Source: BJHQ01 sp964654285 (lineage in GTDB: Bacteria; Planctomycetota; UBA11346). From it: a stretch of 64,000 bases of DNA. The position numbers and the translations under genes are program-made. Shown piece after piece: positions 56,909 through 64,000 of this stretch. How positions within the stretch are numbered: the stretch's first letter is position 1; each line of letters opens with the position of its first letter. The stretch covers positions 62,001-126,000 of the forward strand of contig CAZZJC010000002.1 of assembly GCA_964654285.1 (NCBI GenBank). The letters run 5' to 3'. The notes under the pieces were generated by a model. It saw nothing but the letters and a program-made list of their open reading frames with translations. It did not search any database and had not been told where the DNA came from.

Positions 56909-57256
56909 GCGCAGGCCGGTCCCGGATCCCAGGGTCAATCCAATCAACGATCGGTCGCGTGGAGTGGAGTCCACTCCGCTTTCCTCAAGGCTTCACGGTC
57001 TGGTACGTCGGTTTTGCGATTATGATCGGTCCCGATCATGACTAGTTCATTAGCAGTTCCACGCCCAGGCCCCTGCGAGGTCATGTCCGTCATGCCTGGA
57101 GTCGCGGACCATTGATTGCAAAAGCCTGATGAAATCCTTGGTTCAGAAATAAGGACAAAAACATCCCCAAATCGTCAAGTCTTTATGTGGAAACCTTCTC
57201 CGGGCGGTTAGCATGTGAGACATCAAACCGTCCAAACCGACCACGGGAGACCTGCC
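56909..57256. other. Intergenic region with two palindromes before the MerR-type gene
   Basis: No gene is supported. GGAGTGG-3-CCACTCC (56961-56977) sits shortly after the HD-GYP stop and may terminate its transcript. A perfect palindrome ATGATCGG-TC-CCGATCAT (57022-57039) is a candidate operator for the regulator downstream. The 3' part (57110-57200) is unusually AT-rich for this window and likely holds the promoter. Confidence 0.5.
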
Positions 57257-58165
57257 ATGCCCACTTCCGATACCTTCAACATCAAAGAAGCCGCCAAGCT
57301 CAGCGGACTGACCCCCAGCGTCCTGCGCGTGTGGGAATTCCGCTACGGCTGGCCATCGCCGAAGCGTTCGCGCAACGGCTACCGCTGCTTCACCCGGCCG
57401 CAGGTCGACGACCTGGTGCGCGCCGCCCGCCTGGTCAAGAACGGCATGGCCGTCAGCCGTCTGATCATCGATGGCTACCCGCGCTGGCCCGCCGAGCAGC
57501 GTGAAGGCAAGCCCAGCCGCGAGGTGCGGGCCGCCCACCGCCTCGCCGAGCCCCCGACCCGCGCCGCGGCCGAGATCCGCGAACGCGTCCTGACCGCGCT
57601 GGATCAGGCGAACGGCGGGCGGCTGCATGAGCTGGTCTCCAGCGCCTGCGTCATGGTCCGTCCGCGCGAGGAGCTCTACGGGGTCGTCCTGCCTGCGGTG
57701 ATCGGCCTGCATGAGCTGATCGGCCAGGGCCGCCGCCTCATCGATCATGACCGCCAGCTGGCGATGCTCGCCGGTCGGGCGCGCCAGCTGACCCGGCGCA
57801 ACCCGGAAGTGCCGCAGGCCCGTGCCGTCAACCTGCTGCCTCTTTCCGCCGCCGATCAGGCCACGGCGCAGGTCGCCGCCGCAGTGCTCGCCGATCAGGG
57901 CCGGGCCGTGACGTTGCTCGCTCCCGGCCAGGCGCCGGCGGCCTCATCCGCGCAGACCGTGGTGGTCGGCCTGGGCGAGCTCCCGCTGAACGTCAGCGGG
58001 GTCACCCGCCTGACTGCGATCGGCGACGCCGGCTCCTGCGGCCTTGCCACCTTGACCCATCTCGATCCATCCGCCGCCATCCCTGCGGTCGACCCCAACC
58101 TGATCGAGGACCCGGTCGGCGACGAGGAACTGGTCGAGGTCGGATCCGAACGCCAGGCCTCGTAA
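57257..58165 (+). CDS. MerR-type transcriptional regulator with helical effector domain
   Basis: The 302-residue protein starts at ATG 57257; GGGAGA lies about 8 bases upstream. The MerR winged helix is clear: FNIKEAAKLSGLTPSVLRVW, YGWPSPKRSRNGYRCFTRPQ. The second half (about 110-260) is like the helical and Rossmann parts of CarH/LitR regulators (ELYGVVLPAVIGLHELIGQG, then VVVGLGELPLNVSGVTRL), but the cobalamin signature DxHxxG is not seen. A light- or B12-independent effector is therefore likely. It may control its own upstream palindrome. A long hairpin separates it from comM. Confidence 0.8.
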   Translation: MPTSDTFNIKEAAKLSGLTPSVLRVWEFRYGWPSPKRSRNGYRCFTRPQVDDLVRAARLVKNGMAVSRLIIDGYPRWPAEQREGKPSREVRAAHRLAEPPTRAAAEIRERVLTALDQANGGRLHELVSSACVMVRPREELYGVVLPAVIGLHELIGQGRRLIDHDRQLAMLAGRARQLTRRNPEVPQARAVNLLPLSAADQATAQVAAAVLADQGRAVTLLAPGQAPAASSAQTVVVGLGELPLNVSGVTRLTAIGDAGSCGLATLTHLDPSAAIPAVDPNLIEDPVGDEELVEVGSERQAS

Positions 58166-58172
58166 CCCTGTC

Positions 58173-58210
58173 CGGTTTCACCGGATGGCCGCGCCCATCC
58201 GGTGAAACCG
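58173..58210 (+). terminator. Perfect 16-bp inverted repeat between the MerR-type gene and comM
   Basis: CGGTTTCACCGGATGG (58173-58188) pairs exactly with CCATCCGGTGAAACCG (58195-58210) around a 6-base loop. It directly follows the upstream stop codon at 58163-58165. No T-run follows, so a rho-independent terminator is likely but not certain. It also argues against the GTG at 58202 as a comM start. Confidence 0.65.
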
Positions 58211-58252
58211 ATCCTTGCCGTGCCGCCTCCGCGCCGGTATCGCTCGGATTCC

Positions 58253-59776
58253 ATGGAACAGATCCGCCTTTCCGCCGCGCATGTCGAAGGGGTGGAGGGC
58301 TTCCTGGTCGAGGTTGAGGTCTCGCGCAGCCAGCCGAGCACCGGTACCGGGCGCACCACCGTGGTCGGCCTGCCGGATGCGGCGGTGCGCGAATCCATCG
58401 ATCGGATGACCCCGGCGCTGTTCGCGTCGGGGTTGTCGCATCGGCCGGGCGATCATCTGGTGATCAACCTGGCTCCCGCCGGTCGGCGCAAGGAAGGCCC
58501 GGCGTTCGATCTCGCCATCGCGCTCGGACTTGCGGCGACGATGGGCGAGAACCAGCTTCCGTCGCTGCCCGTCGACACCGCCTTCGTCGCCGAACTGGCC
58601 CTTGATGGAACTCTGCGTCCGGCGCGCGGGGTGCTGGCCTGCGCCCTGGCGGCGCGTGCGGCCGGGCTCACCCGCCTGGTGGTCGCACCGGCGAACGCCG
58701 CCGAGGCCGCCGTGGTGGAGGGGGTCTCGGTCCATGCGCCGGCGAATCTGGCCGAATGCTGCCGTTGGCTGCGTGCCGGCCTGGCCCAGGCGCCGACGCG
58801 CAGCGCCGGCGCCGAGGTGGATGCGGTGGCGGATTCGCTCGATCTCATCGACGTGCGCGGGCAGGACCATGCCAAACGGGCGCTCATCACCGCGGCGGCC
58901 GGTGGGCACAACCTGCTGATGATCGGTCCGCCCGGTTCCGGCAAGACCATGCTCGCGCGCCGGCTGCCGGGCCTCCTGCCGGGGCTGACGCTCGACGAGG
59001 CCCTTGATGTGACGCGGGTGCATTCCTGCGCCGGCATGCTGCCGGACGGGCGCGGGCTCATGCGGCAGCGGCCATTCCGCGCGCCGCACCACAACGTGTC
59101 GCCGGTTGGGCTCATCGGCGGCGGATCCTTCCCCAAGCCGGGCGAGGTCAGCCTGGCGCACCACGGCGTGCTGTTCCTCGACGAACTGCCGGAGTTCCCG
59201 CGCCTGGTGCTGGAGATGCTGCGGCAACCCCTGGAAGACGGCCATCTGACCATCTCGCGCGGCGGCGGCCGGCTGCGCTTCCCCGCCCGCTGCATGCTGG
59301 TCGCGGCGATGAATCCCTGCCCGTGCGGGTATCTGGGCCATCCCACCCGGCGCTGCACCGACGGCGCCGATGCGGTGCACCGGTATCGCAGCCGGATCAG
59401 CGGTCCCTTGCTGGATCGCATCGACATCCATCTCGAAGTGCCCTTCCAGCGCCCGGACATCCAGGCCGCCCCGGGCGGCGCCACCACCACCGAGGCGCGG
59501 GCCCAGGTCGCTGCCGCGCGCACGCGCATGCTCGACCGCCAGGGCTGCGCGAATGCGGCCCTGGATGCGCGCGGGCTCAAGAAGCACCTGCATGCCGATG
59601 CGGCGGGGATCAGCCTGCTCGCGCAGGCGGTCGACGAACTGGGCCTGAGCGCCCGCGCCTACGACCGCATCTGCAAGGTGGCGCGCACCATCGCCGACCT
59701 GGATGGTCGCGAACGGGTGACGCTGGAGGACCTCAGCGAGGCGATCGGCTACCGGGTGCTCGACCGGCCGCAGTGA
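58253..59776 (+). CDS. comM: ComM/YifB-type Mg-chelatase-like AAA+ ATPase
   Basis: The 507-residue protein starts at ATG 58253. The N-terminal Lon-like domain is typical (MEQIRLSAAHVEGVEGFLVE, TTVVGLPDAAVRESIDRM). Walker A GPPGSGKTMLARRLPG is at 225-240 and Walker B VLFLDELPEFPR at 306-317; sensor regions and the C-terminal helical part follow (ARAYDRICKVARTIADLDGR). In studied bacteria ComM is a helicase that promotes branch migration during natural transformation. The in-frame GTG at 58202 lies within a hairpin and is rejected. Confidence 0.95.
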   Translation: MEQIRLSAAHVEGVEGFLVEVEVSRSQPSTGTGRTTVVGLPDAAVRESIDRMTPALFASGLSHRPGDHLVINLAPAGRRKEGPAFDLAIALGLAATMGENQLPSLPVDTAFVAELALDGTLRPARGVLACALAARAAGLTRLVVAPANAAEAAVVEGVSVHAPANLAECCRWLRAGLAQAPTRSAGAEVDAVADSLDLIDVRGQDHAKRALITAAAGGHNLLMIGPPGSGKTMLARRLPGLLPGLTLDEALDVTRVHSCAGMLPDGRGLMRQRPFRAPHHNVSPVGLIGGGSFPKPGEVSLAHHGVLFLDELPEFPRLVLEMLRQPLEDGHLTISRGGGRLRFPARCMLVAAMNPCPCGYLGHPTRRCTDGADAVHRYRSRISGPLLDRIDIHLEVPFQRPDIQAAPGGATTTEARAQVAAARTRMLDRQGCANAALDARGLKKHLHADAAGISLLAQAVDELGLSARAYDRICKVARTIADLDGRERVTLEDLSEAIGYRVLDRPQ

Positions 59777-59919
59777 GCGTCACGCTTCCGGCGAAGACCG
59801 GTTCACGGGCAACAAGGGGGGATCTCGGCCGTAGGTTCCGGGAACGGCATCCGTCAGCGGTTGCCATGCGAACCCGCGCCAGGCTGAGTCCTGGCTCGCC
59901 CGCCCGAGGAGGATCATCC

Positions 59920-61254
59920 ATGCGGCCATCCCTGTTCATCGCCTCTGCGCTGGCTGTCTCCGGCCTTTTTGCGGGAGAGCCTGCGGTGGTCGGCTGGCGC
60001 ATGGACACGACCGGCGACTATCCGGCGGCCAAACCACCGGTCGCGTTCGGCCCTGGATTGAACCTGGCCTGGACGACGCCCATGCCGGGAGTCAGCACCT
60101 CCAGCCCGATCATCGTCGGCGATCGCATCTTCTGCCTGGCCGATCCCAACCTGGTTCTTGGGCTGGACAAGGCGACCGGCGCGATCCTGTGGAAGGCGGC
60201 CGATTCCCCGGACAGCAGCCTGGCGGGCAAGGCCAAGCAGGACTTCGAGGCCTTCGCCGCCAGCGGCGGGAAGATCAAGTCGCACAAGGTGAACGGCGTC
60301 GTCACCCAGACCTGCGGCACCCCGACCTCGGACGGAAGGCGGATCTTTGCGTTCTTCCACAGCGGCCTCGCGGTCTGCCACGACCTGGATGGCAAGCTGC
60401 TCTGGGGCCGGTTCGTGGCGGCGATCACCGACAAGGGCTACGGCCAGTCCGCCTCGCCCGCCCTGTGCGGCAAGGTGCTGGTGCTCCAGGTCAACAACTC
60501 GATTTACGGTCTGTCCGCCGATGACGGCAGCATCCTCTGGCAATCCGAGGAGCTCATGCACCAGGGCAGTCCGGTCGCGATGCGCGCAGGCGCCATCGAC
60601 CTCGTCCTGACCACCAACGGCAAGGTCCGTCAGGTGTCGGATGGCGAGGTGGTCGGGGCGGTGGGCGCACCGAACCTCTGCCTGTTCGCGACCCCGGTGG
60701 TCAGCGACGGCGGAAAGGTTGCGCATTACCTGGCCGACAACCGGCTGCTCGCCCGGGTCGAGGTCAGCCAGGCTCCGGACGGCAAGGTGAAGGTCGCGAC
60801 CGGGCAGAACGCCATTCCGAAAAGCCTGTATTACGCCTCATTGCTGATCACCGAGGATCGCATCTTCATGAGCGACCAGATCGCCTACGAGAAGACCCGC
60901 TCGGCCAAGGATCCCAAATGCCTGCGCGTGCTCGACCGCAAGACGCTGAAACCGGTGGCCGAGATCCCGATCCCCAATGCCGGCTGGCTCTATCCGAGTC
61001 CGGTCCGCGCCAATGGGCACATCTACGTCGGCACCGACAAGGGCACGATCATCGTCTACAAGCCGGACCGGGAGAAGTCGGCGACCGCCTACGAGGTGGT
61101 CGCCACGAACCAGATCGAACCGTTCCGCAATTCGCCGGTGTGCGAAGGCAACCGCCTGTACCTGCGCTGCGACAAGAATTTCTACTGCTTCCAGGACAAG
61201 GGCGAGGCGCCGAAAAAGACCGAGGCGCCGGCCTCGGCTGGCTTGGTGCCCTGA
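59920..61254 (+). CDS. Exported PQQ-like beta-propeller protein
   Basis: The 444-residue product has a signal peptide (MRPSLFIASALAVSGLFAG) and repeats of the type found in PQQ-like propellers: VLGLDKATGAILWKA, VCHDLDGKLLWGRFV, IYGLSADDGSILWQSE and ANGHIYVGTDKGTIIVYKPD. Each has the GxxxW-type blade ending. No enzyme cofactor ligands are obvious, so the propeller may be a scaffold or binding module. GAGGAGG lies 7 bases upstream of the ATG. Convergent with the sugar isomerase gene. The longer upstream frame is a shadow of comM. Confidence 0.88.
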   Translation: MRPSLFIASALAVSGLFAGEPAVVGWRMDTTGDYPAAKPPVAFGPGLNLAWTTPMPGVSTSSPIIVGDRIFCLADPNLVLGLDKATGAILWKAADSPDSSLAGKAKQDFEAFAASGGKIKSHKVNGVVTQTCGTPTSDGRRIFAFFHSGLAVCHDLDGKLLWGRFVAAITDKGYGQSASPALCGKVLVLQVNNSIYGLSADDGSILWQSEELMHQGSPVAMRAGAIDLVLTTNGKVRQVSDGEVVGAVGAPNLCLFATPVVSDGGKVAHYLADNRLLARVEVSQAPDGKVKVATGQNAIPKSLYYASLLITEDRIFMSDQIAYEKTRSAKDPKCLRVLDRKTLKPVAEIPIPNAGWLYPSPVRANGHIYVGTDKGTIIVYKPDREKSATAYEVVATNQIEPFRNSPVCEGNRLYLRCDKNFYCFQDKGEAPKKTEAPASAGLVP

Positions 61255-61268
61255 ACCGGACCTGGGAT

Positions 61269-62051
61269 TCAGCTGCGGCCGATGAGACCGCGCAGGAAGG
61301 CGCCTTCGCGCCGCGCCACCGCGTCGGCCGCATCGCCGAACCATTCCACCGACAGGTAGCCGGTGAAACCATGGCCGCGCAGCGCCGTGACGAGGTCAGC
61401 CCAGCGCAGGCGGCCGGTTTCCAAGGTGCCGTCCAGGTTGGTTGCATGGACGTGCCGGACGTGGCGGGCCAGGCGATGGAGGGGGGCGATGGGATCCGCC
61501 GGGAAATGGGTGGGATGGTAGATCAGACCGAAGTTCGGCCGCGCGACGCGGTCGATCAGGCGTTCGCAGCCGTCGACGGTGTCCATCAGGTTCCAGTCGT
61601 GCACCTCGGCGGCGAGCGCAATCCCGCTGGCGGCGGCATCGTCGCACAGCTCCTGGATGCAGGCGACCGCCCGCGCCCATTGCTCGGCATCGGCGTCGGC
61701 GCTGCGGTGGTTGCCGGTGAAGACCCGGATCGCGGTCGCGCCCAGCCGGCGCGCGCGGGCGAGGACGCGATGGCCGTGCGCGAGCGAATCCGTGGCGTGC
61801 TGCGCGCTCTTGGTGAAATTGTAGTAGGCCGACAGCATCGGCACGGTCAGGCGATGCGTGGCCAGCGCGGCGGCGAGCTGATCGATCGCCGCCGCATCCA
61901 TGACCTCGACGTGCGGATCCCAGAGCTCGACCCCGTCATAGCCCCAGGCGGCGAGATCGTGGAGGATCCCCGGAAACGGGCGCGCCAGGTTGTCGTTGCC
62001 GGTGTAGGTCTTGGCTTTGCGCCAGGCGATCGAACAGGCGCTGATTTTCAT
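61269..62051 (-). CDS. Sugar phosphate isomerase/epimerase-type TIM barrel
   Basis: The 260-residue cytosolic protein belongs to the xylose-isomerase-like/AP-endonuclease-2 fold: GYDGVELWDPHVEVMDAA near the N-terminus, the metal-site Glu in ALAAEVHDWNLMDTVDG, LIYHPTHFPADPI, HVHATNLDGTLETGRL and the C-terminal GYLSVEWFGD. These place the Glu, His and Asp metal ligands around the barrel mouth. Members epimerise or isomerise sugars or inositols; the substrate is unknown. It starts 13 bases after the stop codon of the ABC exporter gene, so the two may be co-transcribed. Confidence 0.87.
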   Translation of the reverse strand: MKISACSIAWRKAKTYTGNDNLARPFPGILHDLAAWGYDGVELWDPHVEVMDAAAIDQLAAALATHRLTVPMLSAYYNFTKSAQHATDSLAHGHRVLARARRLGATAIRVFTGNHRSADADAEQWARAVACIQELCDDAAASGIALAAEVHDWNLMDTVDGCERLIDRVARPNFGLIYHPTHFPADPIAPLHRLARHVRHVHATNLDGTLETGRLRWADLVTALRGHGFTGYLSVEWFGDAADAVARREGAFLRGLIGRS

Positions 62052-62064
62052 GCTGACTCCGGGT

Positions 62065-63924
62065 TCAGGTCGGGTTGAGGGTGCCGGTGCGTTCGTAGGC
62101 CCGGTACAGCTCGGCGTAGGCCCCGCCGGCGCGGATGAGATCCTGGTGCGGGCCGAGCTCGACCAGGCGGCCGTCGCGGATCACCGCGATCGCATCGGCA
62201 TCGCGGATGGTCGACAGGCGGTGCGCGATGATGATCGAGGTGCGGCCGGCGCAGATGCGCCGGAGCGCGCGCTGGATGCGGCCTTCGGTATGGATGTCGA
62301 CCGCGCTGGTCGCCTCGTCCAGCACCAGCACGGCGGGGTCGGCGAGATGGGCGCGCACCAGGCAGACGAGCTGGCGCTGGCCGTGCGAGAGCCGGTTGCC
62401 CGAGATGCCGACCTCGGTGCGGTAGCCGTCGGGCAGGCGCTCCAGTACCTCGTCGGCCCCGAGATCGCGCGCGGCCTGGATCAGCCCGGCATCGTCCGCA
62501 TCCGGCCGGGCCAGGCGCAGGTTGTCGAGGATGGTGCCAGAAAAGAGCACATTGTCCTGCAAGACCACGCCGATCTGCCGCCGCAGGCTGGCCTGGGTGA
62601 CCTCGCGCAGGTCGGTGCCGTCGATGCGGATCGCGCCCGCCTTCAGGTCGTAGAAGCGGGCGAGCAGCTGCACCAGGGTGCTCTTGCCGTGCCCGGTCGG
62701 GCCGACGATCGCCAGGGTCTCGCCGGCGCGGATGGTCAGGCTGAGGTCGTGGATGATGGTGGGGCCGTCGCCGTAGGCGAAGCGGACGTGGTCGAAGACG
62801 ACCTCGCCGCGCGGCCGGGGCAACGTGCGCGCGTCGGCGCGATCGACCACCTCGGGCGGCGTGTCGAGAAGCATGAACACGCGCTGGGCCGACGCCGCCC
62901 CCATCGAAAACCGTTCGAACAGGTCGCCCAGCTCCTGCACCGGGCCGAGGAAGAGGTTGACGTAGAACACCGCGCAGGCGAGCTGGCCGGGGGTGATCGC
63001 GCCGGTCGCCAGGTCGTGCGCCCCGACCAGGATGAGCACCGCGTAGCCCGAGATCGTCAACACGCCGGTGAACGGACTGAACCAGGCCCAGGCCCAGGCG
63101 CCGCTGATGCTTGAACGGTCGAGTCCAAACAAGAGCGAGCGGTAGGCCGCCCGGTTGGGTTCCTCGTCGGTGCACTGCTGCACGACCCGCACCCCATGCA
63201 CGGTTTCGACCAGGTGCGCGGTGACGCGCGACTTGTGTTCGGCCACCTTGCCCCAGATGCGGATGCCCAGGCGGTTGAAGGCGATCATCGCCAGGAACAG
63301 CAGCGGTGCGATCAGCGCCAGCGCGCCGAAGAGGCGCCAGTCGATGCCGGCGAGGAGGATCCCGGCGCCGATGCAGCGCACCAGCGCCCCGAGCAGTTCC
63401 GGGGCGCCGTTGACCACGAGCGGATGCAGGGCCTCGACATCGCGGTCGACGCGGGCCACCACCCGTCCGGCGCGGGTGCGATCGAAATAGCGGACGCTCA
63501 GCGATTGCACATGGTTGAAGAGGGTCCGGCGCAGTTCGCCCAAGGCCCGCACCGCGAGTCGCCCGGTGAGCCAGTGGTGCAGGCCGCCGAGGCCGAAGCG
63601 GACGAGCCAGGCGAGGGTCAGCCCGGCCCCCATCGCCGCGACGACGTTCCAGGCCACGGTCAGGCCGGAGGGGGTCTTCACGAAGCCATGATCGATGACC
63701 TGGCCGAGGAACCACGGCCGCACGAAGACCGAGCCGACCACCACCAGCTCCACCAGCAGCACCGCCAGCACCCAGTGGCGCACCGGCCAGAGCAGATCGA
63801 TGACCCGCCGCAGCATGCGGCGGTCGAGCCGGGTGCGTGACAGCTCCTCCTCGATGTCGAGATCGCGATCGGGCGGCGGCGGTGCCGGTGCCTGCGGCGG
63901 CGCGGGTGGAGGTGGCTGGCTCAT
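62065..63924 (-). CDS. ABC exporter, fused permease and ATPase (MsbA/LmrA-like)
   Basis: The 619-residue half-transporter begins with a Pro-rich cytosolic tail, then six helices (about 45-335). The ATPase domain carries Walker A GPTGHGKSTLVQLLARF (about 402-418), signature LSHGQRQLVCLVRAHL, Walker B AVLVLDEATSAVD and the switch His in IIAHRLSTIRDAD. A Gln in the signature (LSHGQ rather than LSGGQ) is noted. It exports lipids or drugs as a homodimer or with the partner encoded 4 bases upstream, whose stop overlaps its start (ATGA). Such adjacent pairs often form heterodimers. Confidence 0.93.
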   Translation of the reverse strand: MSQPPPPAPPQAPAPPPPDRDLDIEEELSRTRLDRRMLRRVIDLLWPVRHWVLAVLLVELVVVGSVFVRPWFLGQVIDHGFVKTPSGLTVAWNVVAAMGAGLTLAWLVRFGLGGLHHWLTGRLAVRALGELRRTLFNHVQSLSVRYFDRTRAGRVVARVDRDVEALHPLVVNGAPELLGALVRCIGAGILLAGIDWRLFGALALIAPLLFLAMIAFNRLGIRIWGKVAEHKSRVTAHLVETVHGVRVVQQCTDEEPNRAAYRSLLFGLDRSSISGAWAWAWFSPFTGVLTISGYAVLILVGAHDLATGAITPGQLACAVFYVNLFLGPVQELGDLFERFSMGAASAQRVFMLLDTPPEVVDRADARTLPRPRGEVVFDHVRFAYGDGPTIIHDLSLTIRAGETLAIVGPTGHGKSTLVQLLARFYDLKAGAIRIDGTDLREVTQASLRRQIGVVLQDNVLFSGTILDNLRLARPDADDAGLIQAARDLGADEVLERLPDGYRTEVGISGNRLSHGQRQLVCLVRAHLADPAVLVLDEATSAVDIHTEGRIQRALRRICAGRTSIIIAHRLSTIRDADAIAVIRDGRLVELGPHQDLIRAGGAYAELYRAYERTGTLNPT

Positions 63925-64000
63925 GCCGTCTCCAGACCGAGCAGGTCGCGGTAGGCCGGGCAGTTCGCGACGAGGTGCTCGTGGGTGCCGGTGGCGGCGA
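63921..64000 (-). CDS. C-terminus of a second ABC exporter, 5' end outside window
   Basis: The frame entering from the right edge ends GTHEHLVANCPAYRDLLGLE followed by Thr-Ala and a stop, the usual tail of exporter ATPase domains (GTHEELLxxxxxYRxLY). Its stop overlaps the next ATG by 4 bases, so it is probably the heterodimer partner of the downstream ABC protein. Confidence 0.8.
   Translation of the reverse strand, partial: AATGTHEHLVANCPAYRDLLGLETA

Noticed and set aside
58202..58252. GTG start for comM at 58202
   Set aside because: It lies within the right arm of a perfect hairpin and the extra residues are not family-like; ATG 58253 fits the ComM N-terminus.

Overview
The window is uniformly GC-rich, gene-dense bacterial chromosome from a diderm organism: it carries outer-membrane porin-like and efflux proteins, lipoprotein signals and a flagellin. 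Several traits together point to Planctomycetota or another member of the PVC superphylum: two Hanks-type kinases, one fused to a sulfatase-modifying-factor-like domain; a VIT/VWA/DUF2135 secreted giant; a long Bacteroidetes/PVC-style PurM; the carboxynorspermidine route to spermidine; and an intracellular GH95/GH5-like pair. This placement is an inference from gene content, and no 16S gene is present. No phage, insertion sequence or CRISPR array was seen.

Layout. 1-10350 (minus strand): a truncated exported protein, a phosphomannomutase/phosphoglucomutase, a three-gene envelope module (giant transmembrane Ser/Thr kinase, Pro/Ala-spaced beta-barrel protein, FecR-like exported protein) and a MATE transporter. 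10431-17000: PfkB sugar kinase, TerC-family protein with an overlapping small membrane protein, a chalcone-isomerase-like exported protein and the 1125-residue VIT/VWA protein. 17234-22004: an arsenic cluster (arsR with a probably leaderless start, acr3, arsC, a DGC zinc-binding protein, arsM), then a hemerythrin and the decayed tail of a NorR-type sigma-54 activator. 22114-25785: two glycoside hydrolases without signal peptides. 25786-30458 (minus): an FtsX-type permease, its ATPase and a GDSL esterase (a YbbP/YbbA/TesA-like set), then an AmaP-like membrane protein. 30590-36479: purM, a low-GC orphan, an alkaline-phosphatase-superfamily hydrolase, an aldo/keto reductase, kdsD (opposite strand) and a small unknown gene. 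36480-43716: a structured repeat, flagellin, a LOG-family protein and a second kinase; then an M48 protease with a TerB-like tail, a transglutaminase-like protein and RNase HI.

43961-46940 is a spermidine operon: carboxynorspermidine synthase and decarboxylase, with a BrnT/BrnA-type toxin-antitoxin pair lodged between them. 47156-52928 encodes a complete tripartite RND pump in the order outer-membrane factor, adaptor, pump. 53172-53286 is an initiator tRNA with a clear terminator. 53431-53603 is the second, inverted copy of the structured repeat; it supplies the stop codon of a large exported protein. The window ends with an HD-GYP phosphodiesterase, a MerR-type regulator, a ComM/YifB ATPase, a PQQ-like propeller protein, a sugar isomerase and two overlapping ABC exporters, the last one truncated by the window edge.

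The most interesting candidates for follow-up are the kinase/beta-barrel/FecR module, the pair of hairpin-rich repeats at 36557 and 53603, the toxin-antitoxin pair inside the polyamine operon, the leaderless arsR whose operator overlaps its start codon, and the NorR relic next to a hemerythrin.
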